Shown: positions 1-11,466 of the stretch, piece after piece
Position numbering within the stretch: the stretch's first letter is position 1
How the letters are laid out: each line of letters begins with the position of its first letter
NCBI GenBank assembly: GCA_029378245.1
Contig: JARKIF010000039.1
Location: 372,001 to 436,000 of the forward strand
From: Roridomyces roridus
Lineage: Eukaryota > Basidiomycota > Agaricomycetes > Agaricales > Mycenaceae
DNA: 64,000 bases
Direction of reading: 5' to 3'
Position numbers and translations under genes: made by a program
The notes under the pieces: generated by a model
Databases searched by the model: none
Told to the model about the DNA's origin: nothing
The model's input: the letters and a program-made list of their open reading frames with translations, nothing else

Positions 1-99
1 CCAATCCCGCCAAATGCTCTCACCGCATTGAAGGAATTTTCCGCGGAAGGTATGGATATTTGGATTGGAATACGGCCATCGGGCAAAACAGGTTTCTAG
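1..99 (+). CDS. 3' end of an F-box-like protein gene (cut by window edge)
   Basis: Frame 1 is open from the first base to a TAG at 97-99 and encodes 32 residues. They contain the motif ALTALKEFSAEGMDIWIG, nearly identical to the C-terminus of the F-box-like paralogue ending at 3774 on the other strand. In this family the motif closes the leucine-rich-like C-terminal half. Seen: the match and the stop. Inferred: the rest of the gene lies to the left. It may be a relic, because most copies nearby are broken. Confidence 0.6.
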   Translation, partial: PIPPNALTALKEFSAEGMDIWIGIRPSGKTGF

Positions 100-214
100 A
101 CTTGTAGTCTTCAAGCAATTACTTGTGGTATGTATGTATGTACACTACGGAAAACTACAATCCAATCCTAAGCTATCGAATATATATACTTAAATGCCCA
201 AAATGAAAACGTCC

Positions 215-2927
215 CTATTTCTTCTTATCCTTCCTCGCAACGCGATTAAGAAGTTTTTTCGCCCGCTGATACTCGACATCCTCCTCGCTCGAATCCTCCC
301 ACATATCCACCGTCGGCTTGCGCTCAGCCCGCTCCTGCCACGGCGCATGAAGACTCCCCTCATCATCGTCGTCCTCGTCAATCGCCGGCGGCGTCGTGGA
401 GAACGTTGGCTGAAGTGATACCCTCACACTCTTCCGTCGAGGAATCGCCGCCCCAGTCTGCGTCGACGCCGAGCTGGCAGACAAATCCGACCCGCCGTAC
501 CCATAATCTTCGATCAACTGGTGGCTTTCGACAGGGCTCTCGTGTATGAGTGTACCATTGCCGTTGCCGTTGACGTGGACATAGTCGTGCGGCGGTAGTG
601 GAGGCGGCGATACATGATCCTCCTCGTGCTCCGTCTCGTCCCCATCCCCGTCGCCAAACATCTCATGCCCAGTCTCGTACGACGATATCGAAACGCCGTC
701 GTCCGAATCATCCCCTCCAGGCTGCGCAGTCTCCTTCCCATTGCCTTTCACATCCCCTTTCCCATTGAGTAGTACGGGTGCAGGAACAGGAATGGCTATA
801 ATCGGGACCGGGGCCTTGATAGACAGAAGAGTGGGAACAGGTGGTGGGGGTGGCGACGATGTCCTCAACGCACTGCGTAAAGGTGATTTCGCAGGCCGTT
901 TCACTGAAGATGCAGGAGAGGACGTGGCGGAGGATGGCGGAACTGAAGGACCAGCGAATGTACTGGGTACCGCTGGAGTCGAGAAAATGGAACCAGGCGC
1001 CCGAGGCAGGCCTTCAATTATTGTTCCAGTGCTCGTGGACCGCCCCCTAGACACCATCGAATCAAGCCGAGGCGCCTTGACCTCCGGGAGCCCGTTAATT
1101 GCACTCGCGTGACCGTTTGCTCCACTCTCCGGCTTGTCGTGGGCCGCCCATCCCTCACGGTTCGCCCGCGAAACACTCTCCACAATGCTCATCAGACTGG
1201 CAGGCTCGGGCGACCGCGGGCGATGATGAACAGGCATGGTCTGTCTGCGCTCTGCCTTTGTTGTCGCCGGAGGGGGGAGCGGAGGTACGAGAGCAGTGGC
1301 CGTTGAAGAGGAACTCGCTGTAACACCTAACGACGCACGTCGCTTCTGACGGGGTGATAGTATGACAAGGTCACCTCCAGCAGTGGAATCCGACTGGGCG
1401 CTGCTGACGCTTCGGACCGTCCCCTGCTTCTTCAAGCTCTTTTTACGTTTGACAGGAGCGGATGTGGACGCCACGCCACCGTCGCTGGCCCATCCCTTCT
1501 CCTCCACAGCCTGTTTCTGAGCAAGAATCAGCCCTTGTCCATCAACCCATTCCTCCGTCGGAAAAGTTGCCGCTTCCCCACCCAACAACCCTCGACCACG
1601 ACGCGAGCCAACATCGCTCACCACTCGTGATCGCATGGTCGGCGGGTCGCTCCGGACCTCCATGGCCTCGCTGTCCTCGTCAATATCCCTGGCCTTGCCC
1701 CTACGCCCACCGGCACCATAATCACTCCCTGTCCGGCGGCCAAAGATGCCCCGTAGTGTGCCGAAGAACCCGGAGCTGCTCTTCACAGGGACGCTCAGCG
1801 TACTGCCCCCGTACGTTGGCTGTCGCTTCAGAGGATCCGACCATTTCAGCAACGAAGTCCTCGAGCCGGCAACCTGCGCGCTTTTATTAGCCGCTGCAAA
1901 CCGAGGGTTCTCGACGACCTTGAGCGTTCCAGTGGCTTCCTCCTCTCCTACACTGCTACCCTCGCCATCCTCGGGATGGCGCAAGAGATCCTCTTCCGTG
2001 ATTCGACGCGCAAGAGTACGTTGCAGAAATGGAACCGCAAGGTCCGACATGGCATGGGCTGCTGGAAGTGCCATATCTCGGTGGTGGTGATGGCTCATGC
2101 TGGAATCTTCCACAGAAGAGGGCGGTGGTAGGCCAGAGTCGCTGTATATGTGCTGTGCACCGGAAAATAGGTTGATCTGCGACGCTGATTGTGACGGTGC
2201 GAGCGAGATGTCTGAGCCTGCGACTCCAGGGAGTGGTTTGTTCTGATTCAGTACCGGTGAAGAAGCACGAAGGGGAGAGGCAGCGCCAGCACCGCCCTCT
2301 GCCGTCATTGCCCCGACCCGACCCGCCTCGCTCCATCGCTGGCCGCATTCTGCTAATGCGTGACACCGTTGCGCGAGCCCTTCGCTGACCAACGCCGACC
2401 GATGGACTCTGAGCTCGAGTTCCTTCGTGGCTAGGTGGGCCTCGCAGGCTTGCAACTCAGTTTGGGCGGCGGCCAGTTTGGAGTTGGAGGTAGATGCGAG
2501 TGAGGTTTGAGATTGAGTAGGGGATGAGGAAGAGTGAGAGGTCGGTTTCGAGGCCTTGATTAGTCGCGTTACACTGCAGAACGGTCAGCTGAGTGACCTT
2601 GAAGCCAAACTTTGAAACTCACAGAATCTCCCTATCCCGCATAATATTGCCGACCTCATCCTCGAGAGCCTTTAGTCCCTTTAGATAGTCGCGCCACCTG
2701 TCTACCGCTGCGGCATAGTGGCGTAGGGCATCGTCCGCAGACGCAAGAGAGGCTGCGACAGCAAGGATAACCTGGGCTGATTCCGGAGAAGATGCAGAAG
2801 CGTAGGCGGTGACGGAAGCTAGGGAAGCATTTGAATGGTCGAGGAAGGTCCCTAGGTGCTTTGCGTAGTCCTTTTCTTGAGAGAGCAGGTTGGCCAGGAG
2901 ACGCGAGTCTGCGGGGCGGTGGACCAT
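215..2927 (-). CDS. BAR-like coiled-coil protein with long disordered C-terminus
   Basis: Two exons joined by an intron at 2574-2622 (GTGAGT...CTGCAG) that keeps the frame (REIL then VTRLIKASK). The first about 160 residues are long helices rich in Ala, Glu, Lys and Leu (SRLLANLLSQEKDYAKHL, LRHYAAAVDRWRDYLKGL, ACEAHLATKELELR), the look of a BAR or Ivy1-like membrane-curvature domain. The remaining about 700 residues are low-complexity Ser/Pro-rich with basic patches and an acidic run, ending in a KKLLNRVARKDKKK tail. The chosen Met (2927) directly starts the helical part. An AG acceptor just upstream (about 2935) allows a further 5' exon, so the N-terminus is uncertain. Likely role, by analogy only: a cortical or endosomal membrane scaffold. 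No catalytic motif was seen. Confidence 0.7.
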
Positions 2928-3367
2928 ATGTCCTGAGGACAAGTTGGGGTGAGCACCCGCGGAAAGGGTGAGTAGCAAAGTGGAGTGGCAGCCGAAGTCG
3001 GGAAGGTGTATCCGCAAAAGGAAGTTGATCGTGTGATCCGCTCTCCTTCAGTCCTTGTCTCCGACGTCCGATCCTGCTTTTCATCTCCGTCGATGTCGAC
3101 TCTCCCTTGCATGCAATCTGTACCACATTTTTTTCGGCCCTCTCAGGTTCCTTCATCCCCGAATCCCGGCCCTGATCACTTCATTTCGGAGCTGACTGGG
3201 CCTGAATGTTGAACGCTGAACTTGAATTTCGAAACAAATGCTACAACTTCTGGGGTCCACTGATTCGAATTCTGAACTGATCTATATTCACGGACATCTT
3301 GTGAGTCCGACATGCATTCACTTCGCAACATGCCAAGTTGCCGAAGCAGAGACCCACTATCGACGTA

Positions 3368-3500
3368 CTACAGTCTGTGTACGTTGGGGTTGCCACTACG
3401 CGGACCGCTGATCCAGATATCCATTCCCTCCGCCGACAATGCTCTGAAATGAAGCACCTGGAGGCTCAGGAGCATCGTCGTGAAGTCTGCACCAGGCTGG
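3368..3500 (-). pseudogene. F-box-like C-terminal relic
   Basis: The reverse strand encodes SLQVLHFRALSAEGMDIWISG followed by a short tail and a stop at 3368. Only the family's C-terminal signature is preserved. The upstream codons show no similarity to the leucine-rich region. It is an isolated tail fragment, in the same orientation as the larger paralogue at 3774-5047. Confidence 0.5.
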
Positions 3501-3773
3501 TCTGCAACTGCTGCACGACGCCTTTTCCAGGCCACTTGATCTGCACGAAGCTCCCCACGGGAGTGCAACCATTCACCAGTCGTTGGACGGCGGCGCCTGC
3601 AGGTACGAGATGATTGCGCATGCCGTGTCATCGCGACACGAGGCCAACATTGACATCCATTCCACTCTTTTCCATTCCATTCAAAGCTCAGCGCTTAACC
3701 CGGTCGATAGTCTCGGATTGCAGGTTCGGTAGTGTACATAACACAAGTAGTTACTTCAAGACTTGGAAAAAAT

Positions 3774-5047
3774 CTACAAATCTAGCAATTCATTTCGCCC
3801 CAATTCCAGTAAACCGATCCAAATATCCATACCGTCCGCCGACAACTCTTTCAACGCAGTAAGAGCTTCTGGCCGGATTAGTATATCCGAACTGGAATTG
3901 AACTCCATCCGTAGAGTCTTGATCTGCGTTCGGCGGGCAGACAAAGCCTGAACAACCGTATCCCAGGATTGAATACTAAATTGAATCAACTGTGTAAATC
4001 GCAAGGCTTGGAGATTTGGGACGGCCGAGGGTCGGGTCTGTCCCAGAAGCGTACACACGATGTCCACCACGTGGAATGCGAGCCCTTCGACTCTCAAATC
4101 CATGATGGTTGGGAGGAGAGGAAGGATTTCGTACAGGGGACCAGAACCGATCGAGTGCGTGAAGATAATCGTTTGGAGAGGAGCCTTGGATCGTTCCAGG
4201 AAGGAAATCAAATTTTGGTTGTCCTCGGCCGAGGGATGAGAGAGGGAGAGGATGGCAAGATGGGGAGTGGACAGGTATTCTAAGATTTGGGTTTGGCTGC
4301 CAAAATCGGCCTCGTCGTTCGTGTTCAACGACAGGCGGCGTAGATTGGAAAGGACGACAAGCTCCCCTGTCGTCCACCCAGTAGTTTCCACGGCGTCAAA
4401 TTCCAACTCGGTCAAGTTGGGGGCAAGGCGAACAACTTGTAAAATCGGGGGTGCCGCGACTCGTAAGGCACGGCGACGACTGCGAATTATAAAAGTGTGT
4501 AGAACCGGCAACGATTCTGGCAGGGTATTTCCCAGAAAATCGCGAAATTCGGTGTAATTATCTTCATCGTCATCATCCTCTGCATGCTCGGAGGACAGTT
4601 CGAGGTAGCCAAGGTGATGGGAATGACCAAAGATATGCGTGGTCACTCCACTATCCATGCCATGGGCCCCTTGACGGATACATGCAAGAGGTTGGTACGG
4701 GCACGTTCAAGCCATATCCCAAGAAGCCGCCCAAACACTTCATTCCGGGGCAAGGAGAAGTGGGTTTTCGTCCACAAGGCGGTGGTCGAATGAGCGATGC
4801 GAGTCCACGTATTGCAGACATTTAGCAAGAGCATGGGAGCTTTCGCAGCATCAGGAGCGGGAGGGAGGCATTGGACGAAGATTTCGGAAGAAATTTCGAG
4901 CGGGAGTCGTGCGATAGGATCGCGCAGGGTGTTCAGCTGCCGCTGGAGAAGGCTCTTGTTGGTTTCGAGCGTCCTCAACACTTGTTTTTGACGCTCTATG
5001 TCTTTGGACACTAGATCAATCTGAGCCTCGAGCTCTACGATCGACAT
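3774..5047 (-). pseudogene. F-box-like/LRR protein gene with a 5-bp frameshift
   Basis: Starts MSIVELEAQIDLVSKDIERQ, a coiled coil of about 45 residues. It is followed by an F-box-like segment (ARLPLEISSEIFVQCLPP, LLNVCNTWTRIAHSTTALW) and a leucine-rich C-terminal half ending in the ELSADGMDIWIG signature. In this family the F-box would recruit Skp1 of an SCF ubiquitin ligase and the C-terminal half would choose targets. The reading frame breaks at about 4655-4664. A near-tandem ATGGC insert gives a stop (AWIVE*), while the next frame continues for 290 residues. Omitting five bases restores the alignment to the paralogue at 52313-51030. No GT-AG intron fits. Either a recent pseudogene or a sequencing error. 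Confidence 0.75.
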
Positions 5048-5353
5048 GATCGACTTCGAAGTGCTTGGATTCAGAGAGTTCTCGTCGTTTCCTGCGAAAT
5101 GTTAATGGGCATGGGAAGAAAACAGTATATGTGGTTCGAACCTGCTCGAAAAATCTGGAACTTTAGCGGTTCAACGTTGGGACGATGGTGGCAGGAGACA
5201 AGAATGGATGTACATCAATATCTGATCTGCGCGAACGTTGGCTCTTAAATCGGCGGAAACTGATGGAACAAAGAATAATTCAGGACGCGCTAGCCTACGA
5301 ACAATTTGAGAGCAATTTCTGGTCCAATGCGTCATTGTGATACGAGTAAATTC
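5048..5353. other. Intergenic DNA between F-box relics
   Basis: No coding signal that I trust. It is the 5' flank of the F-box-like gene at 5047 and the left flank of the MITE. The 8 bases 5346-5353 (GTAAATTC) are the left copy of the target-site duplication. Confidence 0.5.
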
Positions 5354-5896
5354 TAGGGCTCCGACCCGACCGTCAAGATGACGGGTCAACGAGCCGTCAC
5401 GACGGGTGCCGGCCCGGCCGTACAGCCCTCTGAAGCCACAATTTTGACGGCCGGGTCCGGGTCCGGTTCCTTGGCTGACGGGGTACCCGTTCCCGGCCGT
5501 CGACGGGCCATGACGGGTGGTGACGGGTCCTCGGCTAACTACCCATGCCGAGCTGCCATCATCACTTGATGCTCCAGGGGTGGCGCACCTGGGTCATTGG
5601 CAATCGTCCCGATGGCCCACTACTGCGCTTCTGGAGGCTTCACGACTGCCAATCCGTAATTTTGACTTCGGCATCACGTTTACATCAATTTGATGGTCAA
5701 TTTAGCCGGAGGCACGGGCTGTCCTGGGCTGTCACCGCTCTAACCCGTCATGACGGCCGTGACGGGTCTGACGGGTACCACCCGGCCGTTTTGAGGCCTC
5801 GCAACATGGTCTGACGGCCGGGTGGGGCCCGTCCGACCTCCCATGACGGCCGTCAGAGCGACGGCCGTCGCCGTCAACGGCCGGGTCGGAGCCCTA
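5354..5896. mobile_element. hAT-like MITE, 543 bp, with perfect 8-bp target duplication
   Basis: Begins TAGGGCTCCGACCCG and ends with its exact reverse complement. It is flanked on both sides by GTAAATTC (5346-5353 and 5897-5904). Terminal repeats starting TAGGG and an 8-bp target duplication are hallmarks of hAT-superfamily elements. The interior has no transposase ORF. It is packed with short subterminal motifs (GACGGG, CCGTCA, ACGGCCGT), as expected for transposase-binding sites in non-autonomous copies. A related element lies at 52906-53679. Confidence 0.85.
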
Positions 5897-6560
5897 GTAA
5901 ATTCTGCCCACGGTTCCCGATCCAGATATCCAACAGATATCCATACCGTCCGCTGAAAGCTCCATGAACGCAACCAGAATCTCCGCCGGGATAGGAACGC
6001 AATCGCGCACCAACAGCATGAAATACGTTCCGCGGAAACGTCGCAGTTGAGTGCGACGAGTTACAGCATCCTGTGAAGCGCGTCGCACCCCTCCGGTGCT
6101 TCCTCAACGAATAATGTTTCGAGGTTTGGCAGTAATTTAGGGTGAGCCAGGAATCAAACAAGCGTTGAGCGACAGCTGGACCAGGATACTCGACACCCAA
6201 CTCGGTGACAGTGGGAACGAGTTGGGAACGAGAGTCAGGATGTTGAATAAAAGGCCGAAATTGCCGGGGTCCACAAGGACGAGCTTCTGGAGAGATCCAG
6301 AGGATTGTCGGATGAAGGAATGTCTTCGTCATAGGGAGGAACATCAGGCATAGATAAACCGAGTCGTTGGATATGCAGGGCGCCAATATAGCTCAGGAGC
6401 GAATGATCAGGAGCATTTTCATGCTCAACGACCTGTTCGTTTAAGGATAGCCGACGCAGGTGTGGGAGGAAGACAGGTTCGACCGTGCCGTCCTGAAAAT
6501 TCTGTAGCAGATCTCAGCAGAAAGCTGGACCCTCAGCATGTCCGTCTCGCTCGGAGCTGA
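5897..6560 (-). pseudogene. F-box-like relic interrupted by the MITE
   Basis: Reverse-strand segments resemble the leucine-rich half of the F-box-like family (FLPHLRRLSLNEQVVEHE, SLLSYIGALHIQRLGLSM) and, after frameshifts and stops, the C-terminal signature VAFMELSADGMDI near 5935. The 5' half with the coiled coil and F-box is missing. The MITE sits at its extreme 3' end and supplies the in-frame TAG that now closes the last frame. Confidence 0.65.
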
Positions 6561-6737
6561 TATCAGCATTTCTCAGCTAATCTCAGCAGGACCGATTTTG
6601 ACTGGGAATATTCAACCGTTGATGGTCAGGCAACTATGGTAAATAGGTAAGAGACGCTCATTTGTGGATTATCCCTCAAGAGAGGATACGCTCCCTAATC
6701 CTGGAAAACAATAGTAAGTACAAGACCGAGTCCATGC

Positions 6738-8442
6738 CTACTCGGTAAACGGGAACGCCGCGGGACTCTTAAACCCATTCGCCCCAACCGCCCTCACCCC
6801 AAACTGCGCATTATCCTTTGACAGCAAAATCGTCGCCCTAGTCACCTTGCCCACCTCAATAACATGCGTCCAAAACGGATCCTCACTCGCTCGCCAAACA
6901 ACCTCGTACCCCGCCGCCTCGGTATCATCCGTCCAAGTCAGCGTCGAATTATTCGTCAGCACACTCGTATCCATCGTCAGCCCAAGCGGCGTCCCCGGTG
7001 CCTGGGCGAGCGACCACAACGCTACACCGTTGACGCGGGCAACGCGGGCGTTGAATTCAAAGTCACAGAATTCAACGAGGTCGCCGAATTGCTTCCCGGT
7101 GTCGTCGACCCGCACGTCTTGGTGCTGATGGGCAAAATTCTCGTGCGGCTCGGTGAAGCGGACGGCAGGGTACCCGCGTGCAATGAAGGGTTGGTGATCA
7201 CCACCTCGCAGGAAGCGGTCAGGCCGGTACACCATTTGCACTAAGGTACCCATGTGAGCGTAACATCAAGGCTAGCAGACCAGACTCACCATTCATCTGT
7301 GTAATGGCATTAGACCCCACCTCAACGACGAACCGCCCAAGCTGCCTGATGGGCGTGTCGTTCTCAGCGCCGATCGACTCCCTCCGCTTGGTATCCGCAG
7401 CGGTCTCCGAGGTCGAGATGCCCTCCGTGAACATACGGATATTAAACGGGTCCGTGGTCCCATCGTCTGCGGTCGAGCTACCAACGATGTCGTTCTAGAA
7501 CCAACGTCAGAAGACAAGCCAAGATGGTAGAGAATCCCCCGACATTGAGCATGCCTTGGATATTAGCGCCTGCATCTGCGAGAGTGTTGGCCATGAAGGT
7601 CGAGCCGAGGGTGCCTTGTTCCTCGCCTAACAAGTCATCAGCCAATGCCTATCCTTGGAAGGGCAACGAACCTGCAACTGCCGCAAACATAATGGTAGCA
7701 GCAGGCTTATAAGTGACCATGACGCGCGCCAGCTCCATGGCCACCGCGACACCAGACCCATCGTCGTCTGCCAACGAATCAATAATCCTCACCCCGCAAG
7801 AACGACCGCCGCACCTGCACCAGGAGAATCGTCGATGAAATTCGTGACATTGGTCACCCGCGAGTCATAATGCCCCGAAACGATGTAAATCCGATTCGGG
7901 TCCACGGAGCCCTTCAGTGTCGCTATCACGTTGCTTATATTCGTGGGCATGAGAATCTCTCCGGCTACTACGGGCTGGAGGAATGTCTGCACCTATAAAC
8001 TCAATTCTCAGCAAGAGAGAAAGCGGAATTAAGGGGGCAACACCCACCTCGACAGTCATCCTTCCCCCACTGGTCGCCGCAAATCCCTGCATCTGCTCCG
8101 CAATCCAATTCCTCGCAGCACCAATTCCCCTATTCGGGTCAGTCTGATTCGACATGGTATTCCTCGTCCCAAAGGACACGAGCGTCTCGATGATAGTCTG
8201 AATCCTCGCAGGGTCAATCTCCGCCATCATAGCCGTGAGCTCTGCGTCGGGCTCCTGAGGGACGAGCACGGAGCCTGGGCCGGGAGGCCATTCGGACGCC
8301 AGGGCGAGGTAACTGTCGAACGAGGTGGGCTGCGCCAAGGCTGCATTGCACGATGAGCTCGCGGTCAAGAATATTTGATGGCTTTGTGCCTACCTGGTGC
8401 CGCGACCAGCCCAAGCGGGAGGACATACTGCAAGAAGCGCAT
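6738..8442 (-). CDS. Secreted M28-family zinc aminopeptidase with C-terminal FnIII-like domain
   Basis: Removes N-terminal residues from peptides outside the cell (family knowledge). Exon 1 encodes the signal peptide MRFLQYVLPLGLVAAPALAQ, spliced through a GTAGGC...CAG intron. Five more introns give a continuous M28 catalytic domain. All five expected zinc-site motifs are present: GHYDSR (His), SPDDDGSG (Asp), VAGEEQG (catalytic Glu and ligand Glu), NNDIVG (Asp) and FTEPHENFAHQHQD (His). The last about 85 residues (LTWTDDTEAAGYEVVWR onward) look like a fibronectin type III domain, seen in other fungal and bacterial M28 enzymes. The gene appears intact. The start was chosen for the signal peptide. 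The downstream neighbour 8696-9792 is on the same strand but unrelated. Confidence 0.88.
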
Positions 8443-8695
8443 AGCGAGCAAGACCGGATGATAGCCAGTGTGAGTCTCATCTATATACTGTACACCCGGC
8501 CGTGGGTTTTGCCGGAGTGGTCAGGGCCATTGCATGTGGTCCACTGGAGAGGAGGAACAAGTTTCCCAGACACGAGGCAACTTTCTGTCAGAAAAAAGAA
8601 ACGAAGGTCGATATTTCGAGATGGTGGCTGCGGCAGCTGAGGCTCAAATAATCGTGCAATTCAATTAGAATACTTAAAGATAGCAAAGAAGATAC
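8443..8695. promoter_or_regulatory. 5' region of the M28 gene and 3' region of its neighbour
   Basis: A 253-bp gap between two minus-strand genes. It must hold the promoter of the M28 gene. A TATATACTG string at about 8481-8489 is a candidate TATA box some 40 bp upstream of the start codon. Nothing else stands out. Confidence 0.35.
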
Positions 8696-9792
8696 TCAAT
8701 TGGGCGTTGGTAAAAACCTGCTCTTCGCCATCCACCTCTGCAGCCATTTCCTCGACCCGTCCGTTGTCCGCAAGAACTCGTCCAGTTCGCGAGTGATGCC
8801 CTTCAGCCATGTACGGACCGTCTTTTCCTGCACGCTGCGGCTCTCAGGCATTGGCGGTGTCTTGGTCAGACGCGCCTGGAGCGCGGCGACGAGCTCGTTT
8901 ACGAGCAATTCTATATTCTTCCGCGCCTTGCTGCCCTCTTCAGTGGTCTTGAGGTGTCGCAGGGACGCGGACAGCACCAACGCGCAGGACGTCAGGTCCT
9001 CCTGGACAGGCGCTAAGCCATATGACGGGTAGAGGGCGGTGGCGGTGACGATGTCCGCGAACGGGCGCTCGGCAGCGACCAGGCCATGTAGCAGGCTGCG
9101 ACCGGCGGGAAGTGTGAGGGGTAGAGAGTATGTAGCAAACGACCCGTAAACCGTCAGCGCGTGTTCAGGGATCTTGAGCTCTTCACAGCGGCCTGCGTAC
9201 AAGATTTACGACGAAATAAGACCAAGAAAGAGAGGAACGTACGGGCAAAGAGTTCACTGGTAGGCTCAGTGAAAGGGTTGGCGCCCTTTGGTTGGCCGTC
9301 GGGGCCAATCCGCGCCTTGCCCTGCGTCCCAAGCTTGCCCTCCTTCCAAATCGCCATGAGCTCCGTGATGGTGTGAATTTGAGCAGGCGTCGTCGCGAGT
9401 TGGATTAGCTGGGGAAAGGCTGACTTGCGCACGAGGGGCGATCTTTTCTTGGGCGTCCGTCCGATACGAGGCCGGACAAACTGGACGAGGACATTGAATT
9501 TGTGGAGGCGCGCCGCCGGGCTGAGATGCCTCGTTTCGACCTTGGTAGGCGTTGCTGGTGATGTCGAAGTGGACGTAGAGGCTACTATCGGAGTGGGGGA
9601 GGCAGCAGGAGGAGGGGAAGGCGCGACTCCGGAAGGGATAAGGTCCTCAACGAGTTCATCGTTGAAGAAGTCGTCATCGAGAGCCTGGCCCTTTTTCTTT
9701 TTGAGAGCTATTGGAGTAGCATGGATATGACGGCTAGGAAGTGCCCCGGGTCGCAGTAGAATCCGTATAGAGCTTCGGCCGAGAGCGTTCAT
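8696..9792 (-). CDS. Probable mitochondrial protein, helical repeat type
   Basis: The start at 9792 gives MNALGRSSIRILLRPG and SRHIHATPIALKKKKG, an Arg/Ser-rich presequence with no early acidic residues, typical of matrix import. A Ser/Thr/Pro linker follows, then a mostly helical region (KFNVLVQFVRPRIGRTPKKR, LIQLATTPAQIHTITELM). One intron near 9188-9240 (GTACGT...GCAG) joins ELFAR to RCEELKIPEHALTVYG. The C-terminal half consists of helix pairs and could be a PPR-like or mitochondrial small-subunit-associated protein, but I do not recognise a specific family. Divergent from the gene starting at 10505. Confidence 0.65.
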
Positions 9793-10504
9793 CTTGCCTG
9801 CAAAACTTGTATGAGGACACGGAGTAGAAGGAGGGCTGCAATGGACGCACCTGGAACCCGCCAAAGACGCGTCCGTCTCTGAATGCCAACACAGACGATG
9901 GAGGAGGAGAAAATCAAAGTTTGACCGGCTTCTCCCATCAGCCCTCGAGCGTGCCTCCTCTCAGTTCTTCGCCTCAATTCTCCAATGGATTTCTTGGTCG
10001 TCTCTGGTGCTCAGCCGACCTCTTGAGGGTCGTCTCTCCGGCGAAAATTGCATTCGGATGGACTGTTTTGCCACTTAGTCCGTGAAAGACCCTCAAGCCA
10101 ATCTGGAACCGTGAAGACCAAGGCTCCTGAACACGAGACAGACTGACAAGTTAAACCGTCGCGGGCAGCGGTCGAGGGTATTCTTTCTGCTCATCCCGGC
10201 GCCCGGCAACTTGGAGGCCCAAGCGTTTCGCGTCACCGTAAACTCCTTGCTCAGCACCAAGCCGCTCAATACATAACGCCTTGCTCCGCCGACCCATGAG
10301 GTCGTGGTGAAAAGTGCTGTGCAAAAGCTTTGGCCCTCCCCGCCTGCGCTTTGGCCCTCGCTTCGTTGCCATCAATCACAGAGAACAATGGGACAAGAAA
10401 GATATATATTGAGCTGGCCCAAGTCACACCTGCTTCAGCTTTATCCGCTACCACATTCCACCCCCAACCATACCAGTGCTGCACCCGCCCCAGTTTGAAT
10501 ACAA
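9793..10504. promoter_or_regulatory. Bidirectional intergenic region
   Basis: 712 bp between the divergent genes starting at 9792 (-) and 10505 (+). No ORF of interest. It must contain both promoters. No strong TATA box on the plus side close to 10505. Confidence 0.4.
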
Positions 10505-11466
10505 ATGCCCGCCTTATCGTGCAAGTACACTATCACCTGCAACGGGGTCGTTGTCACCCTCGAGTCTCTTGACTCGCTGCGTATCCTGTGCGACAACGGG
10601 AACGAGCCTCCCGTTGAGGTCACCATCAACGTGAGTGAGCTCAATACTGGCCTCTCCGGCGGATGCTCATCGGTTCTTCAGGCTGCTAACCTTGGCGAAG
10701 ATATCAAGCCAGCAGACGTCGTGACCAGCGTGCGAAGGGTGTCCGATACCAAGGACTCGGTCAAGATAGAAGGTACGTGCAGCCGCTACTCTGTCATCCA
10801 TCGTCTCAAGCTAGTCCATTCCCAGTGACCAAGAAAGAGGAGGAGACCGAAATCGAGAACCTACTCAAGAACAAAGAGGACGAGACTAGAGGTGCGTCCA
10901 TAACCTCGTCGTCCTCAGCCGCGTTGCTCATACCATGCATAGATGAGACAGAAGAAGTCCCAGGCCACCGTGCGCCATCCGCATCAGCCTTCACATTCCC
11001 GGGCTGGGCCCGCGCTGGCATGAGGCCCCGCGCAAACTCGTTTCCCCCACGTGGATTCCTCCCCAGCTCAGCGCCCTTCCCACCGCCCGTAGCCGCACCG
11101 CCCCCGGCGCCAGTGCAGCAGCCTCCGTCCCTGCCACCCACCCCAGATTTCGACAGCAGGATCCAGCCTGTGAACGCTTTCTGCTTCTATACCCGGCCCC
11201 GAAATGAGGAGGAGCTCCAGCGCGCCTTGGATTCTCTCACTCCTGAGCAAGCTCCTTGGAAGAGGCGACGCGCGGGGGAAGCTGACAAGAGTACCAAGAA
11301 GAAGCGTCGGGCGTCTGATATGGAAGAGGAGGATCGTGGCGAGGCTGCGTCGGCATCAGGCTCAGGGGAAGACAGCGAAGGAAGCCGGAGTGAGGGGCGC
11401 GGAGGGAAGCGTGCCAAGAAGGATGGTCGCGTCACCCGGTCGGGCACGAAGAGCCGCAAGCGGTAG
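10505..11466 (+). CDS. Basic, low-complexity nuclear protein of unknown function
   Basis: Four exons. Introns at 10631-10681, 10773-10825 and 10892-10942 keep the frame. The N-terminal about 75 residues are compact and probably folded (MPALSCKYTITCNGVVVTLE, two Cys, beta-like). They are followed by a short acidic helix (KKEEETEIENLLKNKEDE), a proline-rich stretch and a C-terminus with several nuclear-localisation-like clusters (KRRRAGE, KKKRRAS, KRAKKDGR, KSRKR) mixed with acidic runs. This pattern suggests a chromatin- or RNA-associated factor. No named domain was recognised. Confidence 0.7.

Noticed and set aside
741..1890. Several plus-strand ORFs over 100 codons
   Set aside because: They oppose the long minus-strand coiled-coil protein gene and have no domain content; shadows caused by GC-rich codons.
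5140..5155. GGTTCGAACC string as part of a tRNA
   Set aside because: No matching A box upstream and no cloverleaf.
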